The notes beneath the pieces are model-generated. The model was not told the DNA's origin. It worked only from the letters and a program-made list of their open reading frames with translations, and ran no database searches. A DNA stretch of 64,000 nucleotides from Sipunculus nudus (taxonomy: Eukaryota > Annelida > Sipuncula > Golfingiida > Sipunculidae): positions 92,075,624 to 92,139,623 of the forward strand of contig CM049308.1 in the NCBI GenBank assembly GCA_026874595.1. Direction: 5' to 3'. Positions 59,521-64,000 of this stretch are shown here, one piece after another. The translations under genes were made by a program, and so were the position numbers. Within the stretch, counting starts at the first letter, position 1. Every line of letters starts with the position of its first letter.

Positions 59521-60590
59521 GTGAGTGAAATAGAATTATCCCATACAGAGTTCACAGCCAGCAGAAATCAGGGACAATCTTTGTTTCCCTTTTCCTTATA
59601 TATGTGGCCATACAACAGTATAAAGTTCTACTGGGGATTAAATGATGGTTTGGTCCAGTGTCTGTTATGTTGGAAGGCTGGCCATTGATACCAGTTTCAA
59701 CATCACAATTTACAATGCCAGGTAACATTATAATCCTAACATGGGAGTTGAAGCTAGAAAATTGATAGTTCAGACCTTAGTAAAAGAGTGCTGAGAGTTT
59801 TAGACTTTTGATGTCCCATGAAACAGTCTCGGAATTAGCTGTTTTATGTTACTACTGACAAATCATTTGGATCTATCAGCTTAACTTCCACCTACAGGAC
59901 CCACATATCAAAATAAATATGTATTTAATGGAAATAATCATTGCACACCTTGCACAACTGGTGTGAGATACAGCAGTCTGCTCCGTTAAACAGGTTACAC
60001 AATACATACAAAAATCAACTACTGGTAAACCAATCCATTGTTTCAGTTCAGCTGAAAGTCTGTGTGTATTGACAGGGCACAAATAATAAATATTAGCACC
60101 AGAAACTTCTAACTGAAACTCCTGGAAGGTACTTTAGGTATCTCCTTAGAAACTAAGATCACAAGTGACCTATATTCTGCAAGGCACATATGGTTGAATT
60201 TATGATATTTAAGCTTTTTCAACTTTGCTCATATAACCTCTTCAAATGCATTTTTCAGGGTATGGGCTTTCAAACATTTAGTAACATATTTACATTATAT
60301 TTTCTTTAACAACCATACTCTGATCTTATAAATGTGAAGTTTTTTTTTTCATATTTCATGTTATTTATTATTATATAATTGTTGTAATATATAAGACATG
60401 TTTGAATTATACTCTCTCAGTTAGTGACAGAATTTCTGAAACCCTGAGGGATTTATATTACATAATTGCTGGTGTCGTTAATGATTTGTTTACAAACACA
60501 ACACATACAGTCACATCTTGCAAATTTCCTTGTAAGATTTTATATTCATGACCCAGCTCAGTGAGTAATATATTTTTTTCATTCTAACAG
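59521..60590. other. FUT8 intron 8
   Basis: 1070 bp, ending in 'tttttttcattctaacag'. Near 60065-60180 'tgacagggcacaaataataa', 'ccagaaacttctaac' and 'tctccttagaaac' resemble the inner unit of element B3, so a decayed family B fragment is likely there. Confidence 0.6.
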
Positions 60591-60920
60591 GTCTGCCGGG
60601 TGGCATATGAAATAATGCAGACATTACATCCTGATGCTTCTGCGTATTTCCACTCACTGGATGACATCTATTATTACGGTGGCCAAAACGCCCACGTTCA
60701 AGTCGCTATATATCCACATAAACCTCGATCACGAGAGGAGGTGGAGTTAATTCCGGGAGACGTTATATCAGTGGCTGGTAACCACTGGGACGGGTTCTCC
60801 AAGGGAACCAATCAGAGGCTGGGGAGGGGAGGGCTTTATCCTTCATACAAGGTTGTAGATAAAGTGGATATCGCAAAGTTTCCTACATATCCCGAAGCTG
60901 ATAAATCCGGTAAAAGGTGA
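60591..60920 (+). CDS. FUT8: FUT8 coding exon 9: end of catalytic domain, SH3 domain, stop
   Basis: Encodes residues 482-590 and the TGA at 60918-60920. [20 protein letters not shown] opens it; Cys483 pairs in the family with Cys476. [14 protein letters not shown] (503-516) leads into the SH3 domain (about 513-574), with [19 protein letters not shown] and [10 protein letters not shown] typical of the FUT8 SH3. In FUT8 this domain is luminal and contributes to activity. The protein ends [12 protein letters not shown], a little longer than vertebrate forms that end near PEAEK. The acceptor is TTCTAACAG|GTC. Confidence 0.97.
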   Translation, partial: VCRVAYEIMQTLHPDASAYFHSLDDIYYYGGQNAHVQVAIYPHKPRSREEVELIPGDVISVAGNHWDGFSKGTNQRLGRGGLYPSYKVVDKVDIAKFPTYPEADKSGKR

Positions 60921-62720
60921 CCTTAGTTCACTCTTATTTATATGTAAATTTGTTGTATACATATTTATGAGGATATTTTAAATATTAATGATCACTCTTG
61001 ATATTGAGAGTGGATGATGAGCTGACCCGAATATAAAATACAGGATATCATCAGGTATTAGCCATTTTATCATTGTTATCATGTTTTCTGGGTCAGCTGT
61101 GTTGATAAGATGAATGTGATGATATCATCTTGACTTCAGCTGTTAACACCTGTATTTGCTGTTTTATATGTTTTCTTTTAATTTTAAATGTTTTTGTAAA
61201 GAATTGTGACCATCAAGTGATATATGAAATAGAAGAATGTCTTTTCAGGGTTCAGTTGTGACAAGAGAAATTAGTTTGGTGTTCAACAGGGGAGATCTTG
61301 GTGGGGTGATGTTTTTTATTATCTTGACTATGACTGAATGGAGTCTACTCTCCCAGTAGTGATGTGATCCCATGGCTGATTTGTATCATTTCTGTAAATA
61401 TTCCTGGAGATGAGTATTTGTAATGGGACCCCATTGACAATGGCATTCAACTGAATGGCCTCTCCTGATTAAAATTGATTCAAATGAACTGATAAATAAA
61501 TCACTATGCTTTTGGGAAAAAAAAAAGAAAGGCAAATACCAGGTACTGAAATGGTACTTTCCTATGCTATGGAAACTCATCCTTAACATGAAGTTTCATA
61601 TGTACAAGCTTACTTGAACCATTTACAGACATATATGCAGCTATAAAACCAGTTCAAAGATTATGTATCTGGGTTTGGATGAAAAGTGAAGGTAGAAAGC
61701 ATTTTGTTAAAAAAAACATGCATCTTAAAATTTTCTGTTGTATCAGTTTGCAACATATATCACAGGGACTTTTAAAGGGCAGCCAACATCTTATAACACT
61801 GTACCAGTAGTGTGATTTTCAGTTTCAGTGAGTTTAACTAAGTAAAACAAATGAAGGTCTTCAGGAGTCTCCATGTAAAATCTTTTATCAGGTTTAATCA
61901 GTTATTTTCATATATGATTTGTATAACTATAAATTGGACTTATTTACACTTACTGGATGGTGCTATCAAATAAACACCCTCAACACTTGTGACAAGTGTT
62001 TTGTGTAAGTTTGTGTAATTTAGTGGTAACATGTCATACCCACACCTTGTTGGATGGTCAATGTAAATGCAGTATAATTAGCTATAGCATGCTAAGAATC
62101 ACTTCAAAGGTGACTGTATGTTTTACTCTGGAAGATATTACATATTGCCTAACAGACTATTGTTAACATTAAGTCAAAAACTACATCATTAAAAAGGACA
62201 GAGGTCAGATATTTGTTATCATAAAGGTTAACCTTAAGCTGTATTAACACTAAACATCAAGAGACTGATAATGAAGCACAACTAGAGAGCAGAAGTTTAA
62301 CATCTTATATTTATATTATATTTTACATTGTATAAATATTTCAGATGTGTTCAAGTAGTATTTTTGTGAATAGGACTTGTACACCAAAACTGGATTCTTC
62401 ATTAACTGGATTCTTGAATATCATTAAAAATTGTATCCTATTATCTTTGTCCTGGAGTAGCAACATCTTTTAAGACTTGATGCTTTTAAGGTTCTGCAGA
62501 AACCTTTTACTGAGATGTTTGAACAATACAAGTTTGCCTGTTTATCATTGGCATAAATCTGTGAAGGAAAACATGACAAGATATAGTTTATGAATCCCTT
62601 TGCACTGAAAATATACATCAAGTATTATACAAATTCTACGCCGATGAAGTAGATAATTTCCTTCCTTTCGTAAATCTTTCTATCAGATTAGAGTTGTGTG
62701 GATAGGTGTTTGAAAATAAA
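60921..62720 (+). promoter_or_regulatory. FUT8 3' UTR with candidate poly(A) signals
   Basis: Non-coding AT-rich sequence after the stop codon. AATAAA occurs at 61495-61500, 61969-61974 and 62715-62720. Which is used cannot be told from sequence alone. No other gene is visible here. Confidence 0.4.
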
Positions 62721-63189
62721 TATGTTTCATTGGATCTTGCTTTTGGGGGAAATATTTCTAGAAATTATCTGCATTTTTAATCACTGTTTCAAAGAGTTAT
62801 TTATACTTACCTTTATAATTAACTTTTATCTCTTTGATGGAGTCTGTGGTTCCTAATGGCAAAATTTTTAAATGAAATATGGTCTATCCATGGAAAAAAG
62901 GTATGGCACTTTCATGCATTGACAGTATTTACTGCAACAGAAATTAGTGTTCTAAATTGGTATTTGTATATTCTTATATCATACCTATATAATCAGCCCA
63001 CAGTTTCACACAAATTCTATTTAAAGAATTTTTCAAGAATGACATTTATGATATATTATGTACATTTTCTTTTAACCCATTTAATAAAACGGGAGGCAGG
63101 GTTCCCTTCCTGTCAAATTATTGCAATCAACAAAAGATATTGTAGAATTGCGTATCCAATCATTTCACCAAGTTAAGTGATAACATCTT
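62721..63189. other. downstream non-coding sequence
   Basis: No supported gene. An open frame at 62856-63176 has AT-rich composition and no recognisable domain. Confidence 0.45.
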
Positions 63190-63510
63190 TTCAGTACTTT
63201 ATTATATGACATACAGTTCATATAATATAATATACTCTTAATAATATATTATTAATAGTGTATCCTATTAATAGTACAGTATACTATATCGTTAATAGTT
63301 TATCCTATTTATAGAACAATATACTATAAATACCGGTAGTAAGAATTTACTTTTAATGACAGGATGTGCCATTGATAATATGATATACTATTAATTGTTT
63401 GACATAATGTTAATAACATGATATATTATTAAAAGTATGGTATAGTATTATTAATGTGATATACTGTTAAGAGGTTGATATGATATTTATAATATGATAT
63501 ACTATAAAAA
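63190..63510. repeat. AT-rich degenerate tandem and palindromic repeat
   Basis: Many variants of 'tgatatactattaatagt' and 'atagtatatcctattaat' spaced about 25-35 bp apart, largely self-complementary. Confidence 0.65.
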
Positions 63511-64000
63511 ATATCAGCATAAGACATGTGGACAATGTATTGACACAACAAGTTTTAAAAGAATAGATAACCTGGTTTCTGTTAATTGAAACCTTTAGCA
63601 GGGATATATAATGTGAAGAAATCGGTTGTGTTCGAATAAAAGTAATCATTGAATGCTTTTACATTTATTTAGGTATCAGTATTAGAATGTCTGTGTTTAA
63701 GCTTTCAAGGTCACAGAGTAGTGGGGTTTAATTTGTGTGCTAATGCTAAGGAGAATATATGAATTATGAAATGAGATACGTATTACAAAGACATGCTTGT
63801 ATGTGCTTTAAAAATATTTAATGATACTGTAGACCAAACAGTTTTGGCAGAGAACTTTCTCTGTTCCACTAAGGGAGGCCCACTGAAACAGTTAAATTCT
63901 GAAAATGAAGTTGTAATGAAAGAATTCAATGAAGGATAATAATTGCAGTAAGATAAATATAAATTTGTGAAATGAAATGTATTCAGAATCTGAGATTGGT
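63511..64000. other. downstream non-coding sequence
   Basis: No gene or clear repeat is visible up to the window edge. Confidence 0.45.

Larger units (their letters stand above)
6750..60920 (+). other. FUT8: FUT8 gene, coding span (nine coding exons, 590 residues)
   Basis: The enzyme transfers fucose from GDP-fucose to the innermost GlcNAc of N-glycans (alpha-1,6 core fucosylation) in the Golgi. It is a type II membrane protein of glycosyltransferase family 23. Joining 6750-6946, 43813-43964, 44606-44771, 55156-55270, 56020-56257, 57179-57425, 58724-58900, 59370-59520 and 60591-60920 gives 1773 bases with every phase matching. The vertebrate enzyme is about 575 residues. From residue 215 on, the landmark residues sit at a constant +11 offset from the human numbering I know, so the extra residues lie in the stem. 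The 5' non-coding exon is not identified. Confidence 0.95.

Overview
This is a stretch of animal genome, almost certainly from a lophotrochozoan and most likely a mollusc, possibly a bivalve. It is AT-rich. It carries one intron-rich vertebrate-like gene and is full of dispersed non-autonomous elements with CCGTCC-type simple sequence and internal tandem repeats, a style common in molluscan genomes. No species is claimed.

The only gene I can support is FUT8, the alpha-1,6-fucosyltransferase that adds core fucose to N-glycans in the Golgi. It lies on the + strand from the ATG at 6750 to the TGA at 60918-60920. Nine coding exons join in consistent phases at GT/AG boundaries to give 590 residues. 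All landmarks of the family are present: N-terminal membrane anchor, coiled coil, the cysteine set, the catalytic RR / DD / D residues and a C-terminal SH3 domain. Intron 1 is about 36.9 kb and intron 3 about 10.4 kb, and these two hold most of the repeats. Any 5' non-coding exon and the promoter were not found.

Layout: 1-6.7 kb is upstream sequence with nested repeats and a degenerate tandem array that runs into coding exon 1. 6.9-43.8 kb is intron 1, with a 64-copy 56-bp satellite (9.1-12.7 kb), a nested mobile-element complex (17.5-30.0 kb), and further element-derived arrays at 31.8-32.6 and 34.1-35.8 kb. 43.8-44.8 kb holds exons 2 and 3. 44.8-55.2 kb is intron 3, with a 36-bp satellite touching the splice donor, an inverted copy of the 34-kb element and a dead LINE tail. 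55.2-60.9 kb holds exons 4-9. 60.9-64 kb is the 3' UTR and AT-rich downstream sequence.

The most interesting pattern is that several repeat families with unrelated sequence (called B, A, D and G here) share one design. Each has a 5' hairpin, one arm of that hairpin repeated near the 3' end, then a short terminal palindrome and a CTAG or CTTG end. This resembles Helitron2/Helentron-type (molluscan 'pearl'-like) non-autonomous elements. Two B copies sit inside another repeat whose interrupted halves can be aligned, so the window contains its own empty-site evidence for the B boundaries.
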